Source: Moraxella porci DSM 25326 (GTDB lineage Bacteria; Pseudomonadota; Gammaproteobacteria; Pseudomonadales; Moraxellaceae). Taken from it: DNA of 64,000 nt. Each line of letters starts with the position of its first letter. The stretch's first letter is position 1. The notes beneath the pieces are model-generated. The model worked only from the letters and a program-made list of their open reading frames with translations. It did not search any database and was not told where the DNA came from. Below, piece after piece: positions 8,884-18,039 of this stretch. The stretch is taken from assembly GCF_002014855.1 (NCBI RefSeq), contig NZ_MUYV01000005.1, positions 124,001-188,000 on the forward strand. The letters run 5' to 3'. The position numbers and the translations under genes are program-made.

Positions 8884-9797
8884 CAGGCTTGTGATGGGTG
8901 GATTTGGCGTAGGATGGTCGCCAAAATCTCATCGCTGATGGCATCAGGTCGCTCCAGTGGGAACATATGCTCGCCATCGACATACTGCACGGTCAATCCA
9001 AATTTATCAGCTGCATCACGATATGAGCCGATGCGAGTAAAGTGGCTATCCTTGCCTGCGATGATGGTCATTGGTCGCTTTGGGTTGATGGACTTAAGCC
9101 AATACAATGACGGTATGGTGCGAAAGATGGCGACTTCCACTGCCTTTGGGATGGCGAGCGTCACTTTGCCATCAGCTGTCGGTACAAAGCCGTGTTGGAT
9201 GTACAACTCAAAGCAGCGTTCATCAAATGGCTTGAACAACGCCTTGTCCCGCAGTGCTTGATAAGCAGCATCATAGCTATCAAAGGTATCTTTGCGGTAT
9301 TTGGATTTGCCAGCAGGGGAGAGCTTATCAATCAAGCGATGCGCCAGTGATGGCACACGATTTAGCTGATCATCAACTGACTTTGCCAGATGCCAAGTCA
9401 GGCTATTTTTGCCTGTCAATAAGGATGGATCAAGCAATACCGCTTGGCTGATTGGCTTGGGATTGGCAAGTAGGCTTTGCATCGTGGTCATTGCTCCGAC
9501 CGAATGCCCAACCGCCACCACCGTCGGCACACCATGCTTATAGCACGCATCATCGATGCTGTCAGCGACTTGGCGAGTCAGACACTGCCAGTGATTATCC
9601 ACAGGATAATTGGGATGCGTACCAAGACGGTCAATCCGCTCAATGGTGAAGTGATTTGCCAATCGCTCAAGTATCGGCAGATAGGTCGGTGATGGCACTC
9701 CATTGGCATGGACGAAATGCAGTACTGGCTTGCCTGTCAGTTTGGATTTGGGTAAGCTGTCAAGTAATGCTAATTGTTCGGTATTAAAATCAGTCAT
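8883..9797 (-). CDS. Alpha/beta-fold hydrolase
   Basis: This is a serine hydrolase of the alpha/beta fold. The oxyanion region is PVLHFVHANGVPSPTYLP, the nucleophile elbow is VAVGHSVGAMTT (Ser within GHSVG), an acid residue is likely in TIIAGKDSHFT, and the catalytic histidine is in DGEHMFPLERPD near the C-terminus. HANGxPSxTY is typical of a group of uncharacterised esterase-like proteins in Moraxellaceae and pseudomonads. The frame has an ATG at 9809 without a ribosome site; the ATG at 9797 (MTDFNTEQ) has GGAT at a suitable distance and is preferred. It is probably the first gene of a two-gene operon with the coupled CPBP gene. The substrate is unknown. Confidence 0.85.
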   Translation of the reverse strand: MTDFNTEQLALLDSLPKSKLTGKPVLHFVHANGVPSPTYLPILERLANHFTIERIDRLGTHPNYPVDNHWQCLTRQVADSIDDACYKHGVPTVVAVGHSVGAMTTMQSLLANPKPISQAVLLDPSLLTGKNSLTWHLAKSVDDQLNRVPSLAHRLIDKLSPAGKSKYRKDTFDSYDAAYQALRDKALFKPFDERCFELYIQHGFVPTADGKVTLAIPKAVEVAIFRTIPSLYWLKSINPKRPMTIIAGKDSHFTRIGSYRDAADKFGLTVQYVDGEHMFPLERPDAISDEILATILRQIHPSQA

Positions 9798-9961
9798 GAT
9801 CAGATCCATCGGCGCATGCTAAGATAATTATGAGTTAAATGCATTAGCATAAACAATTATTTAAGATTTTACCAGTAAAATAATTGACGGCTAAGTCTCT
9901 GATCCTATGCAAAATTTATACCAAATTAACACAGAGCTAACGCTACAAAGCTTGCGCCGTG

Positions 9962-9970
9962 TGCTATAAT
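9962..9970 (+). promoter_or_regulatory. Extended -10 promoter of glmM
   Basis: TGCTATAAT lies about 125 nt upstream of glmM with no recognisable -35 hexamer. The identical element precedes copZ and nuoA in this window, which supports it as a real promoter type in this genome. Confidence 0.6.
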
Positions 9971-10095
9971 TTGCCATCTTTTTTATAATTGTACAAATCA
10001 TGATCAGCACAGCCCTGACTTGACTGCTGATCAATGTCGTTGTAAAAACATTTCATCATTGATTGATCACTCAAGAATGAGTGTAAGGATAAAAA

Positions 10096-11454
10096 ATGAG
10101 CTATTTTGGTACGGATGGGATTCGTGGGCAGTTTGGGACTTTTCCGATTACCCCTGATTTTTTGTTGCGTTTAGGCTTTGGCGCAGGGCGTGTATTGGTC
10201 GCCCAAAATCCTAATAAGCGCCCAAGCGTACTCATCGGTAAGGATACCCGTCTGTCGGGCTATGTGATCGAAGCGGCACTGCAAGCAGGATTTAACGCAG
10301 CAGGTGTCGATGTCTATATGCTTGGCCCATTGCCAACGCCTGCGATTGCGCATTTGGTCAAAAGCTTCCATGCGGACATGGGTGTGGTGATTTCGGCCAG
10401 TCACAACCCATACCAAGATAACGGTGTCAAATTCTTCTCACACGAAGGCAAAAAAATCTCTGATGACATGCAAGACGCCATCAATGTCGAGCTTGACTAC
10501 CTGGTCGGCGATACTGATGCACGCCTAGCTCGCCTAGCAGGTATCAAGGCAGATAGCATCGGCAAAAACCACCGTGTCGATGATGCCAAAGGCCGCTATA
10601 TTGAATACTGCAAAGGCAGTTTTCCTTATCACTACAGCCTATCAAATCTGACGATCGTCGTGGACTGTGCCAACGGTGCAGGGCATAGTGTCGCCCCACG
10701 CGTACTCAAGGAACTCGGTGCCAAAGTCATCGCCATTCACAATACGCCAGATGGTATCAATATCAATGACAACTGTGGTTCGACCCATCCTGAAGTGCTA
10801 CAAGCTGCCGTACGCGCGCATGGTGCTGATGTCGGTATCGCACTAGATGGTGATGGCGACCGCATTATCATGACCGATGAGCATGGCAATATCGTCGATG
10901 GCGATAGCATCCTATATGTACTTGCCACGCACTTACAACCTGCAGGTGTGGTCGGTACTTTGATGAGCAATGTGGCACTTGAGCTGGCGTTGGCGGAGCG
11001 TGGCATCGAGTTTCATCGTGCCAAGGTCGGCGACCGCTATGTGATGCAAGACCTTGAGACTCGTGGCTGGACGATTGGTGGTGAACCATCAGGTCATATC
11101 CTATGCCTAGATAAGAGCCGTACGGGTGATGCCATCGTTGCAGGCTTGCAGGTGCTATCTTGCATGGCAGAAACAGGCAAAAAACTCTCCGAGCTCACCC
11201 AGGGCTATACGCCATTCCCACAGACCTTGATCAATGTACGCTTATCACAGATGAGCGATCCGTATGCCAATGAAGAGCTGTCTGCCATCTTTGCCAAGGC
11301 AGAGAGCGAGCTTGTTGGCAAAGGCCGCCTACTCATCCGCAAATCAGGTACTGAGCCTGTCATCCGTGTGATGGTCGAGCATCAAGATGCGGACACCTGT
11401 CAAGCGATGGCACAGAGCCTAGCGGATCATGTCAAGCGAGTGTTGGCATCATAA
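10096..11454 (+). CDS. glmM: Phosphoglucosamine mutase
   Basis: The enzyme interconverts glucosamine-6-phosphate and glucosamine-1-phosphate, the entry to UDP-GlcNAc for peptidoglycan and lipid A. The four active-site loops are seen: the phosphoserine loop [14 protein letters not shown] (about residue 100), the magnesium loop DGDGDR (about 250), the sugar loop GGEPSGH (about 328) and the phosphate loop [13 protein letters not shown] (about 413). The N-terminus [10 protein letters not shown] is diagnostic. A ribosome site (AAGGA) stands before the ATG. At 452 residues it is of standard length. It is flanked by an upstream extended -10 promoter and a downstream terminator, so it is probably monocistronic. 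Confidence 0.97.
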   Translation: MSYFGTDGIRGQFGTFPITPDFLLRLGFGAGRVLVAQNPNKRPSVLIGKDTRLSGYVIEAALQAGFNAAGVDVYMLGPLPTPAIAHLVKSFHADMGVVISASHNPYQDNGVKFFSHEGKKISDDMQDAINVELDYLVGDTDARLARLAGIKADSIGKNHRVDDAKGRYIEYCKGSFPYHYSLSNLTIVVDCANGAGHSVAPRVLKELGAKVIAIHNTPDGININDNCGSTHPEVLQAAVRAHGADVGIALDGDGDRIIMTDEHGNIVDGDSILYVLATHLQPAGVVGTLMSNVALELALAERGIEFHRAKVGDRYVMQDLETRGWTIGGEPSGHILCLDKSRTGDAIVAGLQVLSCMAETGKKLSELTQGYTPFPQTLINVRLSQMSDPYANEELSAIFAKAESELVGKGRLLIRKSGTEPVIRVMVEHQDADTCQAMAQSLADHVKRVLAS

Positions 11455-11471
11455 TTTGCTGTACTGATTTT

Positions 11472-11507
11472 AACCGCTGATACGCTAAGTATGAGCGGTT
11501 TTTTTGT
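11472..11507 (+). terminator. Intrinsic terminator of glmM
   Basis: AACCGCT pairs with AGCGGTT, extended by ATAC/GTAT after one mismatch, and is followed by seven or more T residues. Confidence 0.85.
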
Positions 11508-11614
11508 ATATGGATTTGTGTTGGCAATTGCATAAATTCCCCACATATTATAAGGAAATCGGTGTATAATAAATCATCTTTTTACTCACATCACAGTCAA
11601 TTAGGGGGAATCTC

Positions 11615-12250
11615 ATGGATCTTACCGACCACAGACAATCATACGAAAAACATACCCTGCCTGATACAGGTCTGCCAACGACACCGTTTGAGCTATTTCG
11701 CACATGGTTTGATGAAGCGGTGGCAGAAGCCTTGCCCGAGCCTTATGCGATGAGCCTTGCCACCTGTGGTGCGGATGGTCGCCCGAGCGTGCGTATCGTG
11801 CTGATGCGTGAGCTGACTGAGCGTGGTGTGGTGTTCTACACCAACTATGACAGTGCCAAAGGTCAAGATATCGCTGACAATCCTAATGCCGAAGTGCTAT
11901 TCTTCTGGCAGGGGCTAGAGCGTCAGGTGCGACTATCGGGTCGCATCGAGAAGGTGAGTGCGGACAAATCTGCCGCCTATTTCGCCAAGCGTCCGCGTGA
12001 AAGCCAACTGGGCGCATGGGTGAGCGAACCCCAAAGCGGTGTCGTGGCAAACCGTGCCATCATCGAGGAAAAATATGCCATCTTAGATGCAACTCATAGT
12101 GACAGCGTGCCGTACCCAAGCTTTTGGGGTGGCTATGAGCTGATCGTGGATTGTGCGGAGTTTTGGCAGGGGCGTGTCGGTCGGATGCATGATCGTATGC
12201 GATATACCGCTGATGGCGATGTGTGGCGTATACAGCGACTCTTGCCTTGA
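11615..12250 (+). CDS. pdxH: Pyridoxamine 5'-phosphate oxidase
   Basis: This is an FMN enzyme that oxidises pyridoxine or pyridoxamine 5'-phosphate to pyridoxal 5'-phosphate, the last step of vitamin B6 synthesis and salvage. Family blocks are clear: PYAMSLATCGADGRPSVRIV, FYTNYDSAKGQDI, ALFFWQGLERQVRLSG-like EVLFFWQGLERQVRLSG, and RPRESQLGAW. The C-terminal substrate-binding region WGGYELIVDCAEFWQGR with HDR also matches. AGGGGGA just upstream of the ATG is a strong ribosome site. A TATAAT at 11565-11570 is a possible -10 element. The 211-residue length is normal. Confidence 0.96.
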   Translation: MDLTDHRQSYEKHTLPDTGLPTTPFELFRTWFDEAVAEALPEPYAMSLATCGADGRPSVRIVLMRELTERGVVFYTNYDSAKGQDIADNPNAEVLFFWQGLERQVRLSGRIEKVSADKSAAYFAKRPRESQLGAWVSEPQSGVVANRAIIEEKYAILDATHSDSVPYPSFWGGYELIVDCAEFWQGRVGRMHDRMRYTADGDVWRIQRLLP

Positions 12251-12257
12251 TGATCTT

Positions 12258-12289
12258 AAAAGCCGCCGCCGATGAGGTTGGCGGTTTTT
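12258..12289 (+). terminator. Intrinsic terminator of pdxH
   Basis: A GC-rich stem (AAAAGCCGCC with GGCGGTTTTT, one G-T pair) is followed by a T run 7 nt after the pdxH stop codon. Confidence 0.85.
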
Positions 12290-12599
12290 ATTGCCACAAA
12301 ATCAGATAACAATGCCATAGCCATCACTGGCAAAATAAGCAGTAAGACAATCTAACAAAACACGCTGTCAAATCTTTAAACACCAAACAGCAGCAGATCA
12401 ATACCTAAAAATTCGTCATATTTTGTTACAAAATTGGCAAATGCTGCGGCTTTTGGCAACTTTTATGCTAAAATCAGTGTTTTTTCATGGATGCAGTAAC
12501 AATCAGGTGGGCTTGGTTGCATTTTTTATGTAGATTGCAACACAGTATTTTGGCACAATGCACACATCAAAACTTGAATGATATTTTTTGGAGAACGAT
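12290..12599. other. Intergenic region between pdxH terminator and lolA
   Basis: About 310 bp with no open reading frame that looks coding on either strand. The only signals seen are the probable lolA promoter at 12466-12474 and the lolA ribosome site. The long leader between them (about 120 nt) shows no strong hairpin. Confidence 0.6.
12466..12474 (+). promoter_or_regulatory. Extended -10-like promoter of lolA
   Basis: TGCTAAAAT differs from the TGCTATAAT elements elsewhere in the window by one base and lies about 125 nt before lolA. No -35 hexamer is evident. Confidence 0.4.
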
Positions 12600-13268
12600 A
12601 TGACAACTTCAACCATCAAAGCACTGACGCTAAAAGCGATGATTGGCGCGGCCACGATCACGGCGGCAGCAGCACCGATGATGCTTGCTACGACCGCGCA
12701 CGCCGCAGCAGCCTCACAGCAAACCGCGGTGAATAACCTAAATCGCCATCTAAGCAACATCCGCTCAATGACGGCAAATTTCACCCAAACCACATACGCA
12801 GGTAACAAAAAAACCAACTTTAGCGGTACGATGAGTGTACAGCGCCAAAATCAATTTCGCTGGGAAACCAAGTCGCCATCTGAGCAGCTGATTGTCGCCA
12901 ATGGCAACACCATGTGGGTTTATGATAAAGACTTGCAACAAGCCACCAAGCAATCGGTGAGCAACCAAGTCGGCGAGACGCCTGCCCTGTTGTTATCTGG
13001 CGATCCAAGCCAAATCAGCCGTAACTTTAATGTCGCTCAACCAAATGCTGGTCGCAATTACTTTGTATTGACACCAAAATCAGCCAATGCTAATTTTAAA
13101 AATGTCTCAATCAGCTTTAATGGTGGTCGTCCTGTGATGGTGGTGCTTAATGATGCCATCGGCCAAACCACCAGCATCCGCTTTACCAACATTTCGTTGA
13201 ATAAACGATTGAGCAATGCACAATTTGAATTTACGCCGCCACGCGGTGTGGATGTGATTAGCCAATAA
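12600..13268 (+). CDS. lolA: Outer-membrane lipoprotein carrier protein LolA
   Basis: This is the periplasmic chaperone that accepts lipoproteins from LolCDE and delivers them to LolB at the outer membrane. A signal peptide ends at THAHA-type processing site (TAHA then AAASQQ, about residue 37). The mature part has the LolA pattern: LSNIRSMTANFTQTTYAGN, FSGTMSVQRQNQFRWET, ANGNTMWVYDKDLQQATKQ and the LLLSGDPSQISRNF segment. The C-terminal NAQFEFTPPRGVDVI is the most characteristic stretch. The frame extends upstream to a TTG, but GGAGAA before the ATG at 12600 fixes the start. At 222 residues it is of normal size. Confidence 0.93.
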   Translation: MTTSTIKALTLKAMIGAATITAAAAPMMLATTAHAAAASQQTAVNNLNRHLSNIRSMTANFTQTTYAGNKKTNFSGTMSVQRQNQFRWETKSPSEQLIVANGNTMWVYDKDLQQATKQSVSNQVGETPALLLSGDPSQISRNFNVAQPNAGRNYFVLTPKSANANFKNVSISFNGGRPVMVVLNDAIGQTTSIRFTNISLNKRLSNAQFEFTPPRGVDVISQ

Positions 13269-13348
13269 CAGCACCATCAAGGCAATGCTTTTATCATTGC
13301 CTTGATGACCGCAGACACTGGCGGCTAATCAAGGTGGGATAGACACAT

Positions 13349-14128
13349 ATGCAAAACCATCACACTCATGCCTATGATAATCGCACGCAGCACATAAGAG
13401 TCGCTGGATGCCAAAAGCATCGTAGCGCTAACAGCTGTGATACTGCCTTGGCTGTCAACACAGCCGCCAAAAAAACCGCCTCAATTAAGCTACTTGGTGT
13501 GCTGGTGGTTGGCTTATTATCGATGCTGCTTTTGACGGCTTGTACCCAAAAAGAAGAAAGCACCCATCTAAAAGCTGCGCAATCTGAGGTGGGTGCAGCC
13601 AATGGCCATAGCCAAAAATATCTGGATATTATCACGGATCTAAAAAAATCCTCCGCCCAAGTCGATGGCGATATGGATATCAATCAGCAGTTTATTCAGG
13701 CGATGCGCAACCATCAGCAGGCAGCGGTGATGATGGCTTATATTGAGTTAAAACACGGCAAAGATGCCGATGCGCGGAGCATTGCCCAGCGCAGTATTGA
13801 TATTCAACAGGCACAGATGAGCTGGATGGATCAATGGCTGTCCTTTTATGTGCCCAAAGACAGCGTGCAGAGCGCCGATCAATTTGTACTATCCAAACCA
13901 AGCAGCCAGCATTTTCAAAGTATGACCAAAGCCGCCCAACAAAGCTCGCCTGATCAAGCGTTCATACTGCTCATGCAGCTGCATCAAAGCCAAATGCTGG
14001 CGATGATCAAGCAGGCTGATGTGTTGGCATTGGATGCTGAGGTTCAGGCTTTGGCAGAGGATATTTATGATACCCAAAGCGCGCAGATTCAGCAGATGGA
14101 GGCTTGGTTAAATAAGCATCAACATTAA
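13349..14128 (+). CDS. DUF305 family lipoprotein, possibly copper-related
   Basis: This 259-residue protein has a transmembrane-like signal (LLGVLVVGLLSMLLLTAC) and a lipobox cysteine at about residue 66, so it is probably anchored on the periplasmic side. The N-terminal extension before the signal is about 45 residues and unusually long. AAGGTGGG precedes the ATG, but initiation further downstream cannot be excluded. The mature part has two DUF305 repeats rich in Met and His: FIQAMRNHQQAAVMMAYIEL near residue 115 and QAFILLMQLHQSQMLAMIKQ near 210, each a helical H..M pattern. DUF305 proteins include copper-binding periplasmic proteins. The copper chaperone gene 240 bp downstream makes a role in copper tolerance a reasonable inference. 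Confidence 0.75.
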   Translation: MQNHHTHAYDNRTQHIRVAGCQKHRSANSCDTALAVNTAAKKTASIKLLGVLVVGLLSMLLLTACTQKEESTHLKAAQSEVGAANGHSQKYLDIITDLKKSSAQVDGDMDINQQFIQAMRNHQQAAVMMAYIELKHGKDADARSIAQRSIDIQQAQMSWMDQWLSFYVPKDSVQSADQFVLSKPSSQHFQSMTKAAQQSSPDQAFILLMQLHQSQMLAMIKQADVLALDAEVQALAEDIYDTQSAQIQQMEAWLNKHQH

Positions 14129-14185
14129 CCAATTAAGCATCGCCAATCAGTCATCGTCTAGGCAATGGCTGATAATAGATAACCA

Positions 14186-14217
14186 AACCTGAGCAAAAAG
14201 TGACGCTCGGGTTTTTA
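14186..14217 (+). terminator. Intrinsic terminator of the DUF305 gene
   Basis: AACCTGAGC (14186-14194) pairs with GCTCGGGTT (14205-14213) with one T-G pair, followed by a T run. Confidence 0.8.
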
Positions 14218-14243
14218 TTTTATTAAAACTGGTGATGATGGCG

Positions 14244-14252
14244 TGCTATAAT
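14244..14252 (+). promoter_or_regulatory. Extended -10 promoter of copZ
   Basis: TGCTATAAT lies 115 nt upstream of the copZ start and just after the DUF305 terminator. The leader contains an 8-bp inverted repeat (14307-14314 with 14332-14339). Confidence 0.6.
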
Positions 14253-14367
14253 GAGAGCTGATGATGATATCAAATAGCGATATCAACTATATAGTAATTT
14301 GATGCGATGGCGATTCTTGGTTAGGACTCCCATCGCCATAATCTAAAATAAGTTCAAGGAATAAGAT

Positions 14368-14586
14368 ATGCAAAACGCTCACATTCAAATCGATGGCATG
14401 ACTTGCACAGGCTGCACAGCCAGCGTCCAAAAAGCCCTACAAGCACAAACAGGTGTCAGCAGCATCTCGATAAGTCTAGAAGATGGCGTGGCCAGCGTCG
14501 GCTATGATGAGGCATTGGTGAATCAGCAGCAGTTATTGGATGCCATTGAAGCGGCAGGCTTTGATGCGACGCTGACATCACTTTAA
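14368..14586 (+). CDS. copZ: Heavy-metal-associated (HMA) copper chaperone, CopZ-like
   Basis: This 72-residue protein consists of a single HMA ferredoxin-like domain. The metal-binding loop is GMTCTGCTASVQKAL (CxxC at about residues 13-16) and the C-terminal half has LLDAIEAAGFDATL, typical of cytosolic Cu(I) chaperones that pass copper to a P-type ATPase or regulator. AAGGA precedes the ATG. No copper ATPase is in the window, so the partner must be elsewhere. A zinc or other soft-metal role cannot be ruled out, since the loop alone does not define specificity. Confidence 0.85.
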   Translation: MQNAHIQIDGMTCTGCTASVQKALQAQTGVSSISISLEDGVASVGYDEALVNQQQLLDAIEAAGFDATLTSL

Positions 14587-14709
14587 GCTGTTTGCGCCGC
14601 TTAATTGATGCTTGATGGCTTTACAGCATTTATAAAAATGATGCCATAACAATTTGAAATAATTTGTGGGCAGAAATTCTTTGCCAAAATGATGTATTTT
14701 TGTAAAGTA

Positions 14710-14718
14710 TGCTATAAT
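14710..14718 (+). promoter_or_regulatory. Extended -10 promoter of the nuo operon
   Basis: TGCTATAAT lies 41 nt before the nuoA ATG. No convincing -35 hexamer was found at 16-18 nt. Confidence 0.65.
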
Positions 14719-14759
14719 ACCGCCATTTTATAAGATTATACCAATCACAAGAGGTGATT

Positions 14760-15359
14760 ATGTTAGCCAATTGGTCAGCGATTGCATTTTTGCTAGCCGC
14801 CGCAGGGCTTGTGGTGTTTATGTTGGTTGTGCCACGACTATTAGGTGGTCGTTCTTCGGGTTCTCAAAAACAAGAAATATTTGAAGCAGGCGTGGTGTCA
14901 GCAGGTTCGGCACGCATCCGTCTATCTGCCAAGTTCTATTTGGTTGCAATTTTCTTTGTTATTTTCGATTTAGAAGCATTATTCTTATACGCATATGCAG
15001 TGAGCGTGCGTGAAGTCAACTGGCTTGGTTTTACCGCAGCTGCCATCTTCATTGCTATTTTATTTGTTGGTCTGGTCTATGAAATGCGTCTGGGCGCGAT
15101 GAACTGGGCACCAGCGGATAAACGCAAGAAAAAACCACGCATCCTATCTCGCCCCGAAAACTTTGACTTGGCTGCCATCACGGCATTTAATGGCATTGAT
15201 GAGCTGCACACCGACCCAACAGGCAAGGTGCCGGCACAGTCATCTGGTCGCATCAATGTCTCTAACGACATCGAAAAAAACCGTGCACATATGGCGAACA
15301 TTGACCATATCAACACGACAGGGCGTGTCACCACACGCGATTTTCGTCAAGATGACTAA
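14760..15359 (+). CDS. nuoA: NADH-quinone oxidoreductase subunit A
   Basis: This is a small membrane subunit of complex I at the interface of the peripheral and membrane arms. Three membrane helices are visible (AIAFLLAAAGLVVFMLVVP, FYLVAIFFVIFDLEALFLYAYA, GFTAAAIFIAILFVGLVYEM), with the conserved FEAGV and FDLEALFLY motifs. The ATG at 14760 follows AGAGGTG. A GTG two codons earlier lies within that ribosome site and is rejected. The C-terminal 60 or so residues after MNWAP form a charged soluble tail that E. coli NuoA lacks; longer NuoA proteins are known in Moraxellaceae. A terminator-like hairpin follows immediately. Confidence 0.95.
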   Translation: MLANWSAIAFLLAAAGLVVFMLVVPRLLGGRSSGSQKQEIFEAGVVSAGSARIRLSAKFYLVAIFFVIFDLEALFLYAYAVSVREVNWLGFTAAAIFIAILFVGLVYEMRLGAMNWAPADKRKKKPRILSRPENFDLAAITAFNGIDELHTDPTGKVPAQSSGRINVSNDIEKNRAHMANIDHINTTGRVTTRDFRQDD

Positions 15360-15363
15360 ATAC

Positions 15364-15395
15364 AAAAACGTTACGGCTTAGGCTGTGGCGTTTTT
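15364..15395 (+). terminator. Terminator-like hairpin inside the nuo operon (nuoA-nuoB gap)
   Basis: A 14-bp stem (15364-15377 with 15382-15395, G-T pairs allowed) closes a TTAG tetraloop and ends in TTTTT, 5 nt after the nuoA stop. It has the form of an intrinsic terminator or attenuator, yet the remaining nuo genes follow in the same direction. Confidence 0.65.
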
Positions 15396-15503
15396 ACCTT
15401 ATGCAAAAGCATCATCGCATTGCAAAGGAATGCAAAACGCTTAAGCCAGATTTAATCCAGCAATTCGTCTATTCTAAACAAACAAAAATAAAAGTGTACC
15501 GCT

Positions 15504-16175
15504 ATGAAATACACACTAACCCGTGCCAATCAATCGGCAGATCAATACCCAAAACAATCACGAGAGTTGATTGATGACATCACCCAAGCTGAGATTGATA
15601 AGAATGTCTTTATGGCAAAATTATCAGATCTGACGCACGCTGCTGCTAACTGGGGTCGCAAAAACTCACTTTGGCCGTTCAACTTCGGTACCAGCTGCTG
15701 CTATGTCGAATATGCCACCACTTTGACAGGTGTGCATGACTTATCACGCTTTGGTGCTGAAGTCATCCGTGCATCACCTCGTCAGGCGGATGTGATGATC
15801 GTGGCAGGGACTTGTTTTGTCAAGATGGCGCCAGTTATCTTGCGTCTGTATGAACAGATGCTAGAGCCAAAGTGGGTCATCTCAATGGGGGCTTGTGCCA
15901 ACTCAGGCGGTATGTATGATATCTATTCAGTCGTACAAGGTGTGGATAAAATCCTACCTGTCGATGTCTATATCCCAGGCTGTCCACCACGCCCAGAAGC
16001 GGTCATCCAAGCGTTGATGCTACTTCAAAACTCCATCACGCACGAACGCCGTCCGCTTGGTATTCACTTGGATGAGCAGGGCATTATCCAGCCTGTAATG
16101 ACACCAGAGCGTGACCGCAAAAATGCAGATCGTATTGCGACGGTCAATTTGCGTAGCCAAGATGATGCTTGGTAA
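15504..16175 (+). CDS. nuoB: NADH-quinone oxidoreductase subunit B
   Basis: This is the peripheral-arm subunit that holds the terminal 4Fe-4S cluster N2 next to the quinone site. Ligand cysteines are seen in [10 protein letters not shown] (tandem Cys), [11 protein letters not shown] and [23 protein letters not shown] is also conserved. The first 40 residues are a variable extension. The ATG at 15504 has no strong Shine-Dalgarno, and the gap to nuoA is 144 nt and contains the hairpin. Expression relative to nuoA may therefore depend on read-through or a weak internal promoter. The 223-residue length is normal for the group. Confidence 0.97.
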   Translation: MKYTLTRANQSADQYPKQSRELIDDITQAEIDKNVFMAKLSDLTHAAANWGRKNSLWPFNFGTSCCYVEYATTLTGVHDLSRFGAEVIRASPRQADVMIVAGTCFVKMAPVILRLYEQMLEPKWVISMGACANSGGMYDIYSVVQGVDKILPVDVYIPGCPPRPEAVIQALMLLQNSITHERRPLGIHLDEQGIIQPVMTPERDRKNADRIATVNLRSQDDAW

Positions 16176-16256
16176 TCTTATTTAAAAATATTAGAATTTT
16201 TAAAATTAAATTTGAATCATATCGCATAATGATATGAGCGAATAAGGAAAATAACA

Positions 16257-18011
16257 ATGAGCATCATTGACAACGCATCAACCCATGCGGTTTTTGATGA
16301 ATTAAATGCCAAGCATCAAGGTCAATACACGGTACAGACTACCGCTGATGGTATCCCAACGATTTGGGTTGGCACCGAACATGTGCTGGATGTACTATTG
16401 ACCCTGCGTACTTTGCCAAAGCCCTATGTGATGTTGGTGGATTTATCCGCCATTGATGAGCGTTTGCGTACGCATCGACATGGCTTGCCTGCCAGTGATT
16501 TTACGGTGTTTTATCATCTGATGAGTCTTGAGCGTAATAGCGATATTCGTGTCAAGGTTGCCCTAAAAGAAGGTCAAAGCACCCCAAGCGCCACCAAGAT
16601 TTACCCAAATGCCAACTGGTATGAGCGTGAAGTCTATGATATGTTTGGCATCATCTTTGATGGCCATCCGCATCTGACTCGTATCCTACTGCCAAAATAC
16701 TGGGAAGGTCATCCGCTGCGTAAAGAATATCACGCTCGCGCGACTGAGTTTACGCCTTATTTTCTAAACACCGCTAAGCAACAATTTGAGCAAGAAAACC
16801 TGCGTTTTGTGCCTGAAGAGTGGGGTATGAAGCGTAGTGGTCGTGATGAGGACTTTATGTTCCTAAACATCGGCCCGAACCACCCATCGGCGCACGGTGC
16901 ATTTCGCCTAGTGCTACAGCTGGATGGTGAAGAGATCATCGACTGTATCCCTGACATCGGCTATCACCATCGTGGTGCTGAGAAGATGGCAGAGCGTCAG
17001 ACTTGGCATTCGTTCATCCCTTATACCGACCGTATCGACTATCTGGGCGGTGTGATGAATGAGTTGCCGTATATCATGGCAGTCGAAAAATTGGCAGGCA
17101 TCACTGTGCCTGAGCGTGCCCAGACCATCCGTGTGATGATGAGTGAGTTTTTCCGCATTACTAATAACCTGTTGTACTGGGGTACATTTATCCAAGACGC
17201 CGGCGGTATGACGCCAATCTTTTATATGTTTGCCGACCGCCAAAAGGCCTATGATGTCATCGAAGCCGTGACAGGCTATCGTATGCACCCTGCATGGTTC
17301 CGTATCGGTGGTACAGCACATGATTTGCCAAATGGCTGGCAAAAACTGGTGCGAGATTTTCTTGACTGGATGCCAAAGCGTATCGATGAATATGTCAAAG
17401 CCACGATGACCAACACCGTGCTAAAAGGCCGCACCCAAGCAGTCGCCCAATATGATGCCAAGCAGGCGTTGGCGTGGGGTGTGACGGGTGCAGGTCTGCG
17501 TGCAACAGGTATTGACTTTGACCTGCGTAAGGCTCGTCCGTATATGGGCTATGAGAACTTCGACTTTGAAGTGCCAGTATTCTACAACGGCGATGCTTAT
17601 GACAGATGCTTGGTGAAAATCGAAGAAATCCGCCAATCACTACGCATCATCGAGCAGTGCTTGAACAATATGCCAAGCGGTGCTTATAAGGCCGAGCATC
17701 CGTTGGCTGTACCGCCACCAAAAGACCGCACGCTCCAAGACATCGAAACCTTGATTAACCACTTCGTCTCTGTGTCATGGGGTCCTGTGATGCCAGCTGG
17801 CGAAAGCTGTGCGATGGTCGAAGGTGTTAAGGGTCTAAACAGCTACTATGTGACATCAGATAACTCAACCATGAGTTATCGCACGCGTATCCGTACGCCG
17901 ACTTTTGCACACTTACAACAGATGCCAAGCGTGATTAATGGCTCATTGGTATCGGATGCGATTATTTATTTGGCAAGTATTGACATCGTCATGGCTGACT
18001 GTGATCGTTAG
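16257..18011 (+). CDS. nuoCD: NADH-quinone oxidoreductase fused subunits C and D
   Basis: This fused protein carries the 30-kDa NuoC domain (residues 1-170, with [25 protein letters not shown]) and the 49-kDa NuoD domain (from about 205, with [21 protein letters not shown]). The latter lines the quinone cavity and derives from the hydrogenase large subunit. [16 protein letters not shown] and the C-terminal [13 protein letters not shown] are conserved. AAGGA precedes the ATG. A 7-bp hairpin (16217-16223 with 16231-16237) sits in the leader. The fusion is usual in Moraxellaceae, pseudomonads and enterobacteria. In a standard nuo operon nuoE follows directly; here two unrelated genes intervene. 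Confidence 0.97.
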   Translation: MSIIDNASTHAVFDELNAKHQGQYTVQTTADGIPTIWVGTEHVLDVLLTLRTLPKPYVMLVDLSAIDERLRTHRHGLPASDFTVFYHLMSLERNSDIRVKVALKEGQSTPSATKIYPNANWYEREVYDMFGIIFDGHPHLTRILLPKYWEGHPLRKEYHARATEFTPYFLNTAKQQFEQENLRFVPEEWGMKRSGRDEDFMFLNIGPNHPSAHGAFRLVLQLDGEEIIDCIPDIGYHHRGAEKMAERQTWHSFIPYTDRIDYLGGVMNELPYIMAVEKLAGITVPERAQTIRVMMSEFFRITNNLLYWGTFIQDAGGMTPIFYMFADRQKAYDVIEAVTGYRMHPAWFRIGGTAHDLPNGWQKLVRDFLDWMPKRIDEYVKATMTNTVLKGRTQAVAQYDAKQALAWGVTGAGLRATGIDFDLRKARPYMGYENFDFEVPVFYNGDAYDRCLVKIEEIRQSLRIIEQCLNNMPSGAYKAEHPLAVPPPKDRTLQDIETLINHFVSVSWGPVMPAGESCAMVEGVKGLNSYYVTSDNSTMSYRTRIRTPTFAHLQQMPSVINGSLVSDAIIYLASIDIVMADCDR

Positions 18012-18039
18012 ATTGTTAAAGTATTTGGAGTAAAAAAAG

